Positions 17,127-26,580 of a stretch of 64,000 nucleotides of DNA are shown piece after piece. Source of the DNA: Acidovorax sp. NB1 (GTDB lineage: Bacteria > Pseudomonadota > Gammaproteobacteria > Burkholderiales > Burkholderiaceae_C); NCBI RefSeq assembly GCF_005405905.1, contig NZ_BJHU01000016.1, forward strand, positions 207,150 to 271,149, written 5' to 3'. The notes under the pieces are model-generated. The model was not told where the DNA came from. It saw only the letters and a list, made by a program, of their open reading frames with translations, and made no database searches. Within the stretch, counting starts at the first letter, position 1. Every line of letters begins with the position of its first letter. The translations under genes and the position numbers were made by a program.

Positions 17127-17912
17127 TTACTCGACCTTGGCCTTGGCGCGCAGGTCTTCCTGGAACTTGGCCAGCTTTTGTTGTTGCAGCTGTTGGGCCA
17201 CCTGGGGCTTGACTTCGTCCAGCTTGGGCAGTTGTGCCTGGCGCACGTCGTCCAGACGGATCACGTGCCAGCCAAACTGGCTCTTCACCGGGGCGTCGGT
17301 CATCTTGCCCTTTTCGAGCTTGACCAGGGCTTCAGAAAACTCACCCACGTAGCTGGACGGATTGGCCCAATCCAGATCGCCGCCCTTGGCGCCAGAACCT
17401 GGGTCCTTGGATTGCTTCTTGGCGATGTCTTCGAACTTGGCGCCCTTCTTGATGGACGCGATGATGGCCTTGGCGTCGGCTTCCTTTTCCACCAGGATGT
17501 GGCTGGCCTTGTATTCCTTGCCGCCATTGGCTGCCACGAATTTGTCGTATTCAGCCTGGATCTCGGCGTCGGTCACCGGGTTGGTCTTTTGGTAGTCGGC
17601 GAAGAGTTCGCGAATCAAGATGCTCTGGCGGGCCAGTTCCATCTGGGCCTTGTAGTCGGCCGAAGCTTCCAGGCCGCGCTTTTGGGCTTCCTGCATGAAG
17701 ATTTCGCGGGCGATCACTTCTTCCTTGATCTGGCCTTCGATATCGGGCGTCACGGGGCGGCCCGAGCGCTCCACCTGCTGCTTGAGCGCCTCAACGCGCT
17801 CTTTGGGCACGGCCTTGCCGTTCACGATGGCGACGTTTTGGGCGGAAGCGGGCAGGGCCATCGTGCCCAGCACGGCAGCGGCCACGAGGCCGGACAGGAG
17901 CTGTTTCTTCAT
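17127..17912 (-). CDS. Periplasmic peptidyl-prolyl cis-trans isomerase, parvulin type
   Basis: Exported foldase of 261 residues. It has a Sec signal (MKKQLLSGLVAAAVLGTMALPASAQ), an N-terminal SurA-N-like helical part, and a parvulin domain from about 130 to 225. That domain contains YKASHILVEKEADAKAI and GWHVIRLDDVR. It assists folding of exported proteins in the periplasm. It is last in the selO-msrB-yciB-bolA-ppiC unit, 69 bases after bolA. The C-terminal QQLQQQKLAKFQEDLRAKAKVE is a charged helix typical of the family. A PrsA/SurA-like role is inferred. Confidence 0.92.
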   Translation of the reverse strand: MKKQLLSGLVAAAVLGTMALPASAQNVAIVNGKAVPKERVEALKQQVERSGRPVTPDIEGQIKEEVIAREIFMQEAQKRGLEASADYKAQMELARQSILIRELFADYQKTNPVTDAEIQAEYDKFVAANGGKEYKASHILVEKEADAKAIIASIKKGAKFEDIAKKQSKDPGSGAKGGDLDWANPSSYVGEFSEALVKLEKGKMTDAPVKSQFGWHVIRLDDVRQAQLPKLDEVKPQVAQQLQQQKLAKFQEDLRAKAKVE

Positions 17913-17981
17913 GCGAAATCCAAAAAATGAGAGGTTGTTTTGTGCCAGCTGAAATCCGGCACGGTGCTATCTGCGGCCGGT

Positions 17982-18248
17982 TCAGAGAACTTCAATGGCG
18001 AGGGCGTGGACGCCTTGGTCAATAAATTCTTGCAGCGAATCATACACAAGGCGATGCTGCGCCACCCGGGGCTTGCCTGTAAACAAAGGTGACGAAATCC
18101 GGACCCGAAAATGGGTGCCGAAACCGGTGCCGTTGGCCCCGGCGTGGCCCGCGTGGGCGGCACTTTCGTCCAGCACTTCGAGGCTGGTGGGCACCAGCCG
18201 CTGGGCGAGGGTCTGGTGCATCTGCTGGGCTAGGGAAAGATCGGTCAT
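17982..18248 (-). CDS. bolA: BolA family protein
   Basis: An 88-residue protein starting at ATG 18248. A longer open frame upstream overlaps yciB in another frame and is not genuine. The BolA fold is supported by FRVRISSPLFTGKPRVAQHRLVYDSL, which includes the conserved His of the class that, with monothiol glutaredoxins, handles iron-sulfur clusters. It lies 14 bases after yciB, so translation is probably coupled. The association of bolA, msrB and selO suggests a redox-stress theme for the operon (inference). Confidence 0.93.
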   Translation of the reverse strand: MTDLSLAQQMHQTLAQRLVPTSLEVLDESAAHAGHAGANGTGFGTHFRVRISSPLFTGKPRVAQHRLVYDSLQEFIDQGVHALAIEVL

Positions 18249-18262
18249 GGGAATCCTTCGGC

Positions 18263-18802
18263 TCAGGCTGCAGGCTCGTCGCCCTTGAGGTGCGGCGCGA
18301 TGTAGATGCCCTGGCCTACCAGAAAGACCAGCGGGAAGACGTAGCCCCAGAGCTTGAAGTCCACCCAGGCCTCGGTGCTGAAGTTGACCACCACATAGGC
18401 GTTGATGGCGGACATGAAAGCGCAGTAGACAATCCACGCCACATTCAGCCGCAGCCAGACGCGGTCGGGCAGGTCGAGCTGGCTGCCCAGCAGCATCTTG
18501 AGGAAGTTCTTCTTCATCGCCCACAGGGCCACGGCCAGCGCCAGGGACATGGCGCCGTACAGCACCGTGGGCTTCCACTTGATGAAACGGTCGTCCTGCA
18601 GCACCAGCGTGAGCGTGCCGAACAGCAGGATGAGCACCAGCGTGACCTTGTGCATGGTCTGCAGGCGGCGGTCCATCGCGTAGATCAGGCCCATCTGCAC
18701 CACGGTAGCCGCCATGAGCACAGCTGTGCCCACGTAGATGCCATAGAACTTGTAGGCCCCGAAGAACAGCAGGATGGGGAAGAAGTCGATCAGGATTTTC
18801 AT
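18263..18802 (-). CDS. yciB: Inner membrane-spanning protein YciB (septation protein A family)
   Basis: Integral membrane protein of 179 residues beginning [27 protein letters not shown], a very typical YciB/IspZ start with several predicted helices. The family is tied to cell envelope integrity and septation, though its biochemistry is not settled. The ATG at 18802 is 23 bases after msrB. An upstream extension overlapping msrB is excluded. Conserved features include [15 protein letters not shown] and [15 protein letters not shown]. Confidence 0.95.
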   Translation of the reverse strand: MKILIDFFPILLFFGAYKFYGIYVGTAVLMAATVVQMGLIYAMDRRLQTMHKVTLVLILLFGTLTLVLQDDRFIKWKPTVLYGAMSLALAVALWAMKKNFLKMLLGSQLDLPDRVWLRLNVAWIVYCAFMSAINAYVVVNFSTEAWVDFKLWGYVFPLVFLVGQGIYIAPHLKGDEPAA

Positions 18803-18825
18803 GGAGTCGGGAAAATTCTCGGCGG

Positions 18826-19239
18826 TCAGCCCTTGTCGGATTCGAAGTCGAGCGACGCAGAGTTCATGCAATAGCGCAGGCCGGTCGGTGCCGGGCCATC
18901 TTCAAACACATGGCCCAGATGGGCCCCGCATTGTGCACACACCGTCTCGGTGCGGACCATGCCGTGGCTGCGGTCCACGATTTCGGTGATGGCGCCGGGG
19001 ATGGCTTCGGAAAAGCTGGGCCAGCCGCAGCCCGCGTCGAACTTGGTGTCCGAATCGAACAGCTTGGCATCGCAGCAGATGCAGCGGTAGCTGCCGTCGG
19101 CCCAATGGGTTTGGTACTTGCCGGTGAAGGGGCGTTCGGTGGCGGCATGGCGCGTGACCTGAAAGGCCACGGGCTCAGCCCCCTTCTCGCGCAGCACGGC
19201 TTGCCATTCGGCGTCGGTCTTCTGGATGGGATGGGTCAT
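18826..19239 (-). CDS. msrB: Peptide-methionine (R)-S-oxide reductase
   Basis: Repairs methionine-R-sulfoxide in proteins. The 137-residue protein has the zinc-binding cysteine pairs (CICC and CAQCG), the [11 protein letters not shown] motif, and the catalytic Cys in [12 protein letters not shown]. Its ATG overlaps the selO stop by four bases, so the two are translationally coupled. In the family the resolving Cys position can vary; the zinc-containing class seen here is the common bacterial cytoplasmic form. Confidence 0.97.
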   Translation of the reverse strand: MTHPIQKTDAEWQAVLREKGAEPVAFQVTRHAATERPFTGKYQTHWADGSYRCICCDAKLFDSDTKFDAGCGWPSFSEAIPGAITEIVDRSHGMVRTETVCAQCGAHLGHVFEDGPAPTGLRYCMNSASLDFESDKG

Positions 19240-20720
19240 GATGAACAGCTGATCTCGATGGAAGACGCCCAGTCGGGCGGGAAAGCGGCGTAGGCCTCGT
19301 GTCCCGGGTGCTCGTCGAAGGGACGCTCCAGCAACCGCTGCAGGGTTTGGAGTTCGCCGAAGTCGCCAAGTTTCGCCGCACGGATGGCCTGTTCGCCCAG
19401 GTGGTTACGTAGCACGAACTGGGGGTTGGTTCTAAGCATAAAATGAGCCGCTTCCGCGCGCCCATCATGCTCTGATAGCTCTGAATATGATAGCAACCAT
19501 GCGTCAAAGGCCGCGCGATCGGCAAACAGGTCGCGCACCGGCTCGAAGTTGTTCTGCCCCACCGCATGCGAGAGGCGGCGCCAGAAGATCGTGTAGTCCA
19601 CGCCATTTTTGGCAAGCAGCAGCAGGATGCCGTCGATGAGCGCCGCGTCTTGTTCGCGCACAGCTGCCAGCCCCAGCTTGGCGCGCATGCGGGCCATGAA
19701 CGCCTCTGGGAACACGGTCTTGTAGGATTCCAGCGCCGCCTTGGCCAGCTCTTCGTCGCCGATCAGCGGCAGCAAGGCCTGCGCCAGGCAGAAGAGGTTC
19801 CAGTACGCCACATTGGGCTGGCGGTTGTAGGCATAGCGGCCCTGTGTGTCGCTGTGGTTGCACACATGCCCGGGCACGAACGCGTCCAGAAACTGGAACG
19901 GGCCGTAGTCGATCGTGAGGCCCAGGATGCTCATGTTGTCGGTATTCATCACCCCATGGCAAAAGCCCACGGCCTGCCACTGGGCCATGAGGCGTGCGGT
20001 GCGCTCGCTCACGGCTTGCAGCAGGGCGGCATAGGCATTGCCACTGAAGTCCGGGGTGTCCCGGCATTCGGGGTAATAGCGGCCGATCACGTAGTCTGCG
20101 AGCGTCTGCAGCTGGGCCTCTTGGCCGCTGGCGGCAAAGTGCTCAAAGTGGCCAAAGCGCACAAAGCTCGGGGCCACGCGGGTGACGACGGCTGCGGTTT
20201 CCACTTCCTCGCGCCGCACCGGCGCAGGCGAGCCGGTGATGCACAGCGCGCGCGAGCTGGGGATACCCAGGCCATGCATGGCCTCGCTGCACAGGAACTC
20301 GCGGATGCTGGAGCGCAGCACCGCGCGGCCGTCGCCCATGCGGGAGTAGGGCGTGCGGCCCGCGCCTTTGAGCTGGACTTCGTGGCCGCTGGCTGTCTCG
20401 CCCAGCAGGATGGCCCGGCCATCGCCCAGTTGCCCTGCCCAGACGCCAAACTGGTGGCCGCTGTACACGCTGGCCAGGGGGCGCGAGCCCGCCAGCAGTG
20501 TGTTGCCAGTGAAAGCCTGCAGCGCTTCATCGCTGCCCAGCCAGGATGTGTCGAGCCCGATCAGGCGGGCCACGTCGGGGCTGGTGCCCACCCAGTGGGG
20601 CGCAGGCAGCGGGGTGGGGCGCAGTTCGGTATGGAAGGCGGGGCCCAGGTCGGCAAAAGCGTGGTTCCAGGCCAGGCCCAGGTCGGTGGTGGTCTCGCTG
20701 TGGTCGGCGCTCAGATTCAT
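19236..20720 (-). CDS. selO: Protein adenylyltransferase SelO (YdiU)
   Basis: Pseudokinase-fold enzyme that transfers AMP from ATP to protein hydroxyls and is linked to oxidative-stress responses. The 494-residue protein has [44 protein letters not shown] and the C-terminal CSS ending. That ending corresponds to the Sec/Cys-Ser-Ser tail of the family. Start is ATG 20720; the open frame upstream is excluded. Residues ~408-428 ([20 protein letters not shown]) are encoded by a copy of the dispersed ~60-bp element, in frame, within a variable stretch before [10 protein letters not shown]. First gene of an operon with msrB. Confidence 0.95.
   Translation of the reverse strand: MNLSADHSETTTDLGLAWNHAFADLGPAFHTELRPTPLPAPHWVGTSPDVARLIGLDTSWLGSDEALQAFTGNTLLAGSRPLASVYSGHQFGVWAGQLGDGRAILLGETASGHEVQLKGAGRTPYSRMGDGRAVLRSSIREFLCSEAMHGLGIPSSRALCITGSPAPVRREEVETAAVVTRVAPSFVRFGHFEHFAASGQEAQLQTLADYVIGRYYPECRDTPDFSGNAYAALLQAVSERTARLMAQWQAVGFCHGVMNTDNMSILGLTIDYGPFQFLDAFVPGHVCNHSDTQGRYAYNRQPNVAYWNLFCLAQALLPLIGDEELAKAALESYKTVFPEAFMARMRAKLGLAAVREQDAALIDGILLLLAKNGVDYTIFWRRLSHAVGQNNFEPVRDLFADRAAFDAWLLSYSELSEHDGRAEAAHFMLRTNPQFVLRNHLGEQAIRAAKLGDFGELQTLQRLLERPFDEHPGHEAYAAFPPDWASSIEISCSS
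19438..19495 (+). repeat. Dispersed ~60-bp element, copy inside selO
   Basis: Reads AAAATGAGCCGCTTCCGCGC then CTGATAGCTCTGAATATGATAGCA. Compare AAAATGGCCGTTTCCGCGC then CTGATAGCTATTAAATTGATAG at 39585-39637. Block order and spacing are the same. It is translated from the opposite strand as part of SelO without breaking the frame. Confidence 0.7.
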
Positions 20721-20798
20721 GGCCTCAATTGTCTCGCACCGGGGATGGCACAAGGCGGGCAAGGCCATGCGGCGTTGTTGCTGCGAATCCTCCAGCGC

Positions 20799-21851
20799 TC
20801 AGGAGGTGGGCGCCGCCGCTTCGGATTCCGCCTGCGGCAGTTGCGCGCGGTATTGGCCGGGTGGCATGCCAAACCAGCGCTTGCAGGCGCGAAACAGGTT
20901 GCTCTGGTCGGCAAAGCCCAGCAGGTCGGCGATTTCGGCCAGGCTGCGGCGTTCGTCACTCAGGTGCTGGCGTGCGAGTTCGCAGCGGGTGTCATCCAGC
21001 AGTTGCTGGTAGCTCACGGACTCGGCCTGCAGGCGCCGCTGCAGGGTGCGGTCAGTGAGGTGCAGGCGTGTGGCAATGTCCTCGCGCCGGGGCTCGCCCA
21101 GGTGCAGAACGCGGGCGATTTCGGTGCGCACCCGGGTGCTGGCCAGGGTCTGGCCGAGCTGGCCCAGCTCGGTCTCGACCAGCCGCTCATGCAATGCCCA
21201 CAGGCTGGGGTTGTGTGTGGGGATGGGGGCCCGCAGGTCGGCTTCCGACAGCAGAAAACGGTTGGCAGGCTGCTCAAAACGCGGCAGCAGCCCAAAGGCT
21301 GCTCGGTAGCGGCTGTCCTCGTGCGGTGGTGGCGTGGTGAGGTCCATGGCCAGGGGCACCAGATCGCGCCGGGTCAGCCAGCAGCACAGCGTGAACAGGG
21401 TGAGCACCGCAAACTCGATGCGCTGGCGCGGAATGGGCCGGGTGGCGCCAATGTGGCTGAGCGCCAGCCAGTAGCCCTGGCCGCGCGGGTCGCGCTTCAT
21501 TTCAAAGGTGGTGGCGTCCGAGATCAAGGCCATTTGCCGCTGCAGATGCTCAAAACCGATCAGCAGGTTGGGGCCGGAGGCCAGCGCGTAGCCCACCAGG
21601 TCCACATTGCCGTAGCGCGACGCCAGATCGCGCGCCAGGCCCAGGCCAGGCTGGCCGTAGCGGGTGGCTGCAGCTTCCCACAGGCGGCTCACGCGGTCCA
21701 CGTCCACGCGCGTCTGTGTCTGTGGCTGCTGCTGCAAGGCCTGCAGATCGATGCCTGCCTCGGCGCACAGCTCGACCGCTGGCAACCCCTCAGCGGCAAA
21801 CATGTCTGCGATGCCGCGCACCCAGGCAGCAGAGCTGGTGCGCTGTGTCAT
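20799..21851 (-). CDS. AraC-family transcriptional regulator (OruR-like)
   Basis: Regulator of 350 residues. The first ~200 residues resemble the Arabinose_bd N-terminal domain of OruR/ArgR-like AraC regulators (YGNVDLVGYALASGPNL and FLLSEADLRAP regions). The C-terminus is a double HTH with TLQRRLQAESVSYQQLLDDTRCELARQ and IADLLGFADQSNLFRACKRWFGMPPGQYR. It is divergent from the carboxylesterase gene across 194 bases, so that gene is the most likely target. The effector is unknown. Confidence 0.9.
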   Translation of the reverse strand: MTQRTSSAAWVRGIADMFAAEGLPAVELCAEAGIDLQALQQQPQTQTRVDVDRVSRLWEAAATRYGQPGLGLARDLASRYGNVDLVGYALASGPNLLIGFEHLQRQMALISDATTFEMKRDPRGQGYWLALSHIGATRPIPRQRIEFAVLTLFTLCCWLTRRDLVPLAMDLTTPPPHEDSRYRAAFGLLPRFEQPANRFLLSEADLRAPIPTHNPSLWALHERLVETELGQLGQTLASTRVRTEIARVLHLGEPRREDIATRLHLTDRTLQRRLQAESVSYQQLLDDTRCELARQHLSDERRSLAEIADLLGFADQSNLFRACKRWFGMPPGQYRAQLPQAESEAAAPTS

Positions 21852-22045
21852 GGGTGGCTCATGGGTGGTGCGCCCGCTCAGGGTTTACGCGGGGATGGTG
21901 TTCTGAAGTCACTGTTTTGGCGTGGTTGCGATAGTGGGCTGGCGGCGAAGCATTTACACAATCGTCGCCGAGGTCGGGCCCTGCCGCAAGTGTGACGCTT
22001 CGCTGAGGTGCGACCCATTCCTAAAAACCCCAAAGGAGACAAGAC

Positions 22046-23752
22046 ATGATCAATTTGCGCAAGCGTGTGCCGTGGCTCGGTGCCGCAGTGGCTGTGTTGG
22101 CATTGGCTGGTTGTGGTGGTGGTTCGGGCTCTGCACCCGAGGTGCGCGAGACGGTGTATGGCACCGTGCGGGGCGTGGACGATGGTGCTGTCACAGGCAC
22201 CTATGCCTGGAAGGGGCTGCCATTTGCCCAACCCCCGGTGGGTGACCTGCGCTGGCAGCCGCCTGTGGAGCCCGCCGCCTGGACCGGCGAGCGCAATGCC
22301 ACGCGCTTTGGCAATGCCTGCCTGCAGATGGGGCGCCTGTACGGGCCGGGTGCCAACAACCGGTTTGATGACACCATCGGCCAGACCCTGGGCACGCCGG
22401 TGGGCCAGGAAGACTGTCTCACCCTCAACATCTGGCGCCCTGCCAACACGCAAGACAAGCTGCCCGTGTTGTTGTTCCTGCATGGCGGCAGCGCCATCTC
22501 GGGCTACACCGCAGACCCGGTGTACGACGGTGCCGCGCTGGCGCGCAAAGCGAATGCCGTCGTGGTCACGGCCAACTACCGGCTCGATGTGCTGGGCTTC
22601 TTCCAGCTACCGCAACTGCAAAGCGGCAGCCAAACGTACACGGGCAACTATGCCCTGCTGGACAACGTCGCAGCCCTGCGCTTCATCCAGCGCAACATCG
22701 CCAAATTTGGCGGCGATGCGGGCAACGTGACGTTGATGGGGCAGTCTGCGGGCGCCATCAATGCGCTGGCGCTGCTGACGGCGCCGCAGGCTGCAGGCCT
22801 GTTTCACAAGATCGTGCCCATCAGCGGGGGCATCTCGCTGGCGAGCAACCTGCCTGCGGGCTCCATCCCCACGCTCAATCCAGCGTCCAAATACGCCGCC
22901 CAGTCGGGGGCACTGCTGGCCGCCCTGGCACTCGCCGACGGCCTCGCGCCCGACGCCGCGGCCGCAGCGGCGCTGGTGGCGGGCTGGACGCCTGCCCAAA
23001 CCGCAAGCTACCTGCGTGGCAAGGACGGCCGTGTGCTGCTGCAAACCGTGCTGCAGAAGGGGCTGACGGGCTCCGGGCCGATTCCGGATGGTGTGGTGGT
23101 GCCTGCCAATCCGATTGCCGAGATAGCGGCTGGCCACTACCACAAGGTGCCAGTGTTGTCAGGCTACACCCTGGACGAGGCCAAGCTTTTTGCACCGTTT
23201 CTCGCGCTGCTGGGGGGCAAGCCGGGCCTGAAGATCAGCGATGCCGAGCGTTTTGCGATGACGCAGGGTTTCAATCCAGACGCGCCGACCACGCTTTCGG
23301 TGGCCGACATCATCGACCCGTCCTACCTGCCAGTCACTGCGCCCACCACAGGCTACAACGCACGCATGAAGCTGCTGGGCAGCGTGTTTTTTGAGCCCAG
23401 CCGTGACAACCTGCTGGGCACATTGCGTGCCCAGCAAACCGAGGTGTGGAGCTACCAGTTCAACTGGGCCCAGCAGCCTGCGCCTTGGGCGGATGTGTAT
23501 GGGGCGGCGCATGGCTTCGACCTGCCTTTCGTGTTTGGCAACTTCGGCCCCTCGTTGCTGGCCAAGGCGGCCAACAGCACCGCCAACCAGCCGGGGCGCC
23601 AGGCGCTCTCGGGCGTTATGATGGACAGCGTGCGCGCCTTTGTGCACACCGGCAACCCCAACCATGCAGGCCTGGGCCAGGAGTGGCAACCTTGGCCCCG
23701 CAAGTTCATCTTCGATGCTGATCAGAAGGCCGTACGCCTGAGTGTTCAGTGA
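22046..23752 (+). CDS. Type B carboxylesterase lipoprotein
   Basis: Alpha/beta-hydrolase of 568 residues. A lipoprotein signal ends LALAGC, so the mature enzyme should be anchored in the envelope. Family marks: GTYAWKGLPFAQPPVGDLRW near residue 50, EDCLTLNIWRP near 125, the oxyanion motif LFLHGGS, and the nucleophile in LMGQSAGAINA. YGAAHGFDLPFVFGNF contains the likely catalytic His region. A good AAAGGAGA precedes the ATG. Substrate is not predictable; lactones, esters and cocaine-type esters are all handled by relatives. Divergent from an AraC-type regulator. Confidence 0.92.
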   Translation: MINLRKRVPWLGAAVAVLALAGCGGGSGSAPEVRETVYGTVRGVDDGAVTGTYAWKGLPFAQPPVGDLRWQPPVEPAAWTGERNATRFGNACLQMGRLYGPGANNRFDDTIGQTLGTPVGQEDCLTLNIWRPANTQDKLPVLLFLHGGSAISGYTADPVYDGAALARKANAVVVTANYRLDVLGFFQLPQLQSGSQTYTGNYALLDNVAALRFIQRNIAKFGGDAGNVTLMGQSAGAINALALLTAPQAAGLFHKIVPISGGISLASNLPAGSIPTLNPASKYAAQSGALLAALALADGLAPDAAAAAALVAGWTPAQTASYLRGKDGRVLLQTVLQKGLTGSGPIPDGVVVPANPIAEIAAGHYHKVPVLSGYTLDEAKLFAPFLALLGGKPGLKISDAERFAMTQGFNPDAPTTLSVADIIDPSYLPVTAPTTGYNARMKLLGSVFFEPSRDNLLGTLRAQQTEVWSYQFNWAQQPAPWADVYGAAHGFDLPFVFGNFGPSLLAKAANSTANQPGRQALSGVMMDSVRAFVHTGNPNHAGLGQEWQPWPRKFIFDADQKAVRLSVQ

Positions 23753-23786
23753 AGACCCGGCGTCTGATGTTGTCTGGCATCCCTCT

Positions 23787-24473
23787 TCATGCTGCAGCCG
23801 TGGCCGTGAGGTATGCCCCCAATGCCTCGTCGTCCACGATGGCCACCTTGCCGAAATCCAGCGACACGATGCCCAGCTCTTCCAGCGCGCGCAGCACGCG
23901 GTTCACCGTCTGTCGCGACAGGCCCACCAGTTGGCCCAGCTCGTCCTGCGTGAGGTTGAGCCGGCGTGTGCTGCGCCAGAACAGGCGGCTCAGGTACAGC
24001 GCCACGCGGTGCTCGGGCGACTGCGTGCGGCCTGCCTCGATGATGGTCATGGCCTGTCCAAGCCGCATGTTCAGGTGCAGAACCAGAAACTGGTTGAACG
24101 CCAGGCTGCTTTCACGCAGCGTTGCAAACAGGGGCAGCGGCAGGCACAACAGCGTGGTGGGCCGCAGTGCCACCACGTTGTACTTGCGCGGCTCGGGCTT
24201 CATGGCCGAGCCTTCTCCAAACCACTCGCCATCGGGCACGCCGATGAACGCCGACGACCGTCCTTTGCTGGCAGGGCTTTGCAGCATCACCAGGCCCGAC
24301 AACACGGCATGCCAGCCCTCTACCGCACTGCCTGCGGGCATCATGACGGCTCCCTTGTCGCCCTGCACGGCAAACACCTCATTGCGCAGGCGTTCCTGCA
24401 GCGCGACAGGAACGCTGGCAAACCAGGGCTGGGCCGAAATGAAACGCGGAGCAGGAGGGAGGGTGCTGAGCAT
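23787..24473 (-). CDS. Crp/Fnr family transcriptional regulator
   Basis: Regulator of 228 residues with an N-terminal cyclic-nucleotide-binding fold (residues ~15-125, with GDKGAVMMPAGSAVEGWHAVLSGLV and IGVPDGEWFGEGS) and a C-terminal helix-turn-helix (LTQDELGQLVGLSRQTVNRVLRALEELGIV). No cysteine cluster for an FNR iron-sulfur centre is seen. The gene is divergent from the acyl-CoA ligase gene at 24750 with a 276-base space. It may control that ligase and the transporter downstream (inference from position). Confidence 0.9.
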   Translation of the reverse strand: MLSTLPPAPRFISAQPWFASVPVALQERLRNEVFAVQGDKGAVMMPAGSAVEGWHAVLSGLVMLQSPASKGRSSAFIGVPDGEWFGEGSAMKPEPRKYNVVALRPTTLLCLPLPLFATLRESSLAFNQFLVLHLNMRLGQAMTIIEAGRTQSPEHRVALYLSRLFWRSTRRLNLTQDELGQLVGLSRQTVNRVLRALEELGIVSLDFGKVAIVDDEALGAYLTATAAA

Positions 24474-24749
24474 GTGCGCGATTGTCGCTGCACCGTGGCA
24501 CAGGGTTCAGGGTTATCCCTTGGGCTTTGTCAACGGGACGACAGGTGTTGGCAGCGGCGCATGGGCGGCGCACACTGGCGGCCTGCCGTGGGGCGTTGGG
24601 GGTTGTGCAGCCACGCTGTTGGTGAGGCGTGCAGTGCCTGGGGCGCTGGCGGGTTCCGAAAGCCTCGTTACATGACTTTGGAGACACCTCAGGCCCGTGC
24701 CTCGCGCTACCATGATCTTTCCCTTCACTACAACATCCAAGGAGCACCC

Positions 24750-26393
24750 ATGCTGGGTCTGATGCAGAGTCAACCGTTGCTGATCTCGTCGCTGATCGAG
24801 TTCGCAGAACGCCACCATGGCGACGCCGAGATCGTCTCCCGGCGGGTAGAGGGTGACATTCATCGCTACACCTACCGCGACCTGGCGGCACGCTCACGCC
24901 GCCTGGCCAATGCGCTGGACGATCTGCAACTGCAGTTCAGCGACCGCGTGGCCACGCTGGCCTGGAACGGCTACCGCCACATGGAGATGTACTTCGGTGT
25001 TTCCGGCTCGGGCCGTGTGCTGCACACGGTCAATCCGCGCCTGCACCCCGATCAGATCGCCTGGATCGTTAACCACGCCGAAGACCAGGTGCTGTGCTTC
25101 GATCTCACCTTCCTGCCCCTGGTGCAGGCCGTGCACGCCAAGTGCCCCACTGTGAAGAAATGGGTGGCTTTGTGCGATGCCGACAAGCTGCCTGCAGACT
25201 CTGGTGTTCCCGGCCTGTCGAGCTACGAAGATTGGATTGGCGCCCATTCGACCGACTACGCCTGGCCCGAGTTCGACGAGAACTCGGCATCGAGCATGTG
25301 CTACACCAGCGGCACCACGGGCAACCCCAAGGCGGCGCTGTACAGCCACCGCTCCACCACGCTGCACGCCTATGCGGCTGCGCTGCCCGACGTGATGTGC
25401 CTCTCGGCCCGCGACTCCGTGCTGCCGGTGGTGCCCATGTTCCACGTCAACGCCTGGGGCATTCCGTATTCGGCCGCGCTCACGGGTTGCAAGCTGGTGT
25501 TTCCAGGTCCGGCGATGGACGGCAAGTCGATCTACGAACTCATCGAAGGTGAGAAGGTTACCTACGCTGCAGGTGTGCCCACCGTGTGGCAGATGATGCT
25601 GGGCCACATGAAGCCTGCGGGGCTCAAGTTCTCCACGCTGCGCCGCACGGTCATCGGTGGATCGGCTTGCCCCCCCGCCATGATCCATGCGTTCAAGGAA
25701 GACTACGGTGTAGAGGTGCTGCACGCCTGGGGCATGACCGAAATGAGCCCGCTGGGCACGCTGTGCACGCTCAAGAACAAGCACCTGGCCATGTCCAAGG
25801 ATGAGCAGATGAAGGTCCTGCAAAAGCAGGGCCGTGCGATCTATGGCGTGGACATGAAGATCGTGGGTGGCGACGGCAACGAGTTGCCCTGGGATGGCAA
25901 GACCTATGGCGATCTGTTGGTCAAAGGCCCGTGGATTGTGGGCAGCTATTTCAAGGGCGAGGGCGGCAATCCGCTCATCAAGGACGCGCAAGGTCGGGGC
26001 TGGTTCCCCACGGGCGACGTGGCGACCATCGATGCCGACGGCTTCATGCAGATCACCGACCGCAGCAAGGACGTGATCAAGTCGGGCGGCGAGTGGATCA
26101 GCTCCATCGACATCGAGAACATCGCCATGGCGCATCCTGCGATTGCCATGGCAGCCTGTGTGGGCATGCCGCACCCCAAGTGGGACGAACGCCCCATCGT
26201 GGCGGTGGTCAAGCGCCCTGGCACCGAAGTCACACGCGATGAGCTGCTGGCGTTTTATGAGGGCAAAACCGCCAAGTGGCAGATCCCGGATGACGTGGTG
26301 TTTGTGGATGCCATTCCGCTCGGTGCCACCGGCAAGATGCTCAAGACCAAACTGCGCGAGCAGCTCAAGGATTACAAGCTTCCGGGCCTGTGA
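24750..26393 (+). CDS. Medium/long-chain acyl-CoA ligase (AlkK-like AMP-dependent synthetase)
   Basis: Activates a carboxylic acid to its CoA thioester via an acyl-adenylate. The 547-residue protein starts at ATG 24750, with GGAG 5 bases upstream; open frame further up runs through the Crp/Fnr gene and is excluded. The ANL motifs are clear: [54 protein letters not shown], and a C-terminal KxLK end ([14 protein letters not shown]). It resembles AlkK-type fatty-acyl-CoA ligases. Its linkage to a Liv-type importer suggests the importer may carry an acid that this enzyme activates. Confidence 0.92.
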   Translation: MLGLMQSQPLLISSLIEFAERHHGDAEIVSRRVEGDIHRYTYRDLAARSRRLANALDDLQLQFSDRVATLAWNGYRHMEMYFGVSGSGRVLHTVNPRLHPDQIAWIVNHAEDQVLCFDLTFLPLVQAVHAKCPTVKKWVALCDADKLPADSGVPGLSSYEDWIGAHSTDYAWPEFDENSASSMCYTSGTTGNPKAALYSHRSTTLHAYAAALPDVMCLSARDSVLPVVPMFHVNAWGIPYSAALTGCKLVFPGPAMDGKSIYELIEGEKVTYAAGVPTVWQMMLGHMKPAGLKFSTLRRTVIGGSACPPAMIHAFKEDYGVEVLHAWGMTEMSPLGTLCTLKNKHLAMSKDEQMKVLQKQGRAIYGVDMKIVGGDGNELPWDGKTYGDLLVKGPWIVGSYFKGEGGNPLIKDAQGRGWFPTGDVATIDADGFMQITDRSKDVIKSGGEWISSIDIENIAMAHPAIAMAACVGMPHPKWDERPIVAVVKRPGTEVTRDELLAFYEGKTAKWQIPDDVVFVDAIPLGATGKMLKTKLREQLKDYKLPGL

Positions 26394-26580
26394 TCAGGGA
26401 GGGGCAATGCATGGGCGCGCATCGCTTGCGAAGGCCTTTTTTTGCACTGCCCCAGGCTGGTGCGCGCTCGGGGGAGCGCAGCGCCAGTCACGTGTGCGAC
26501 GCTGGTAGGGGCAATCCCTGAGCATCGCTTTGTTGCAACGCGGTACGCTGCGTTGTGTCGATTCACTAGGAGACAAAACC

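Noticed and set aside
17982-18578. Long N-terminal extension of BolA
   Set aside because: It is an out-of-frame reading of yciB; the family-like part starts at 18248.
23742-24749. Extension of the acyl-CoA ligase frame 1 kb upstream
   Set aside because: It runs antisense through the Crp/Fnr gene and shows no family resemblance. The ATG at 24750 has a proper ribosome binding site and family-like start.
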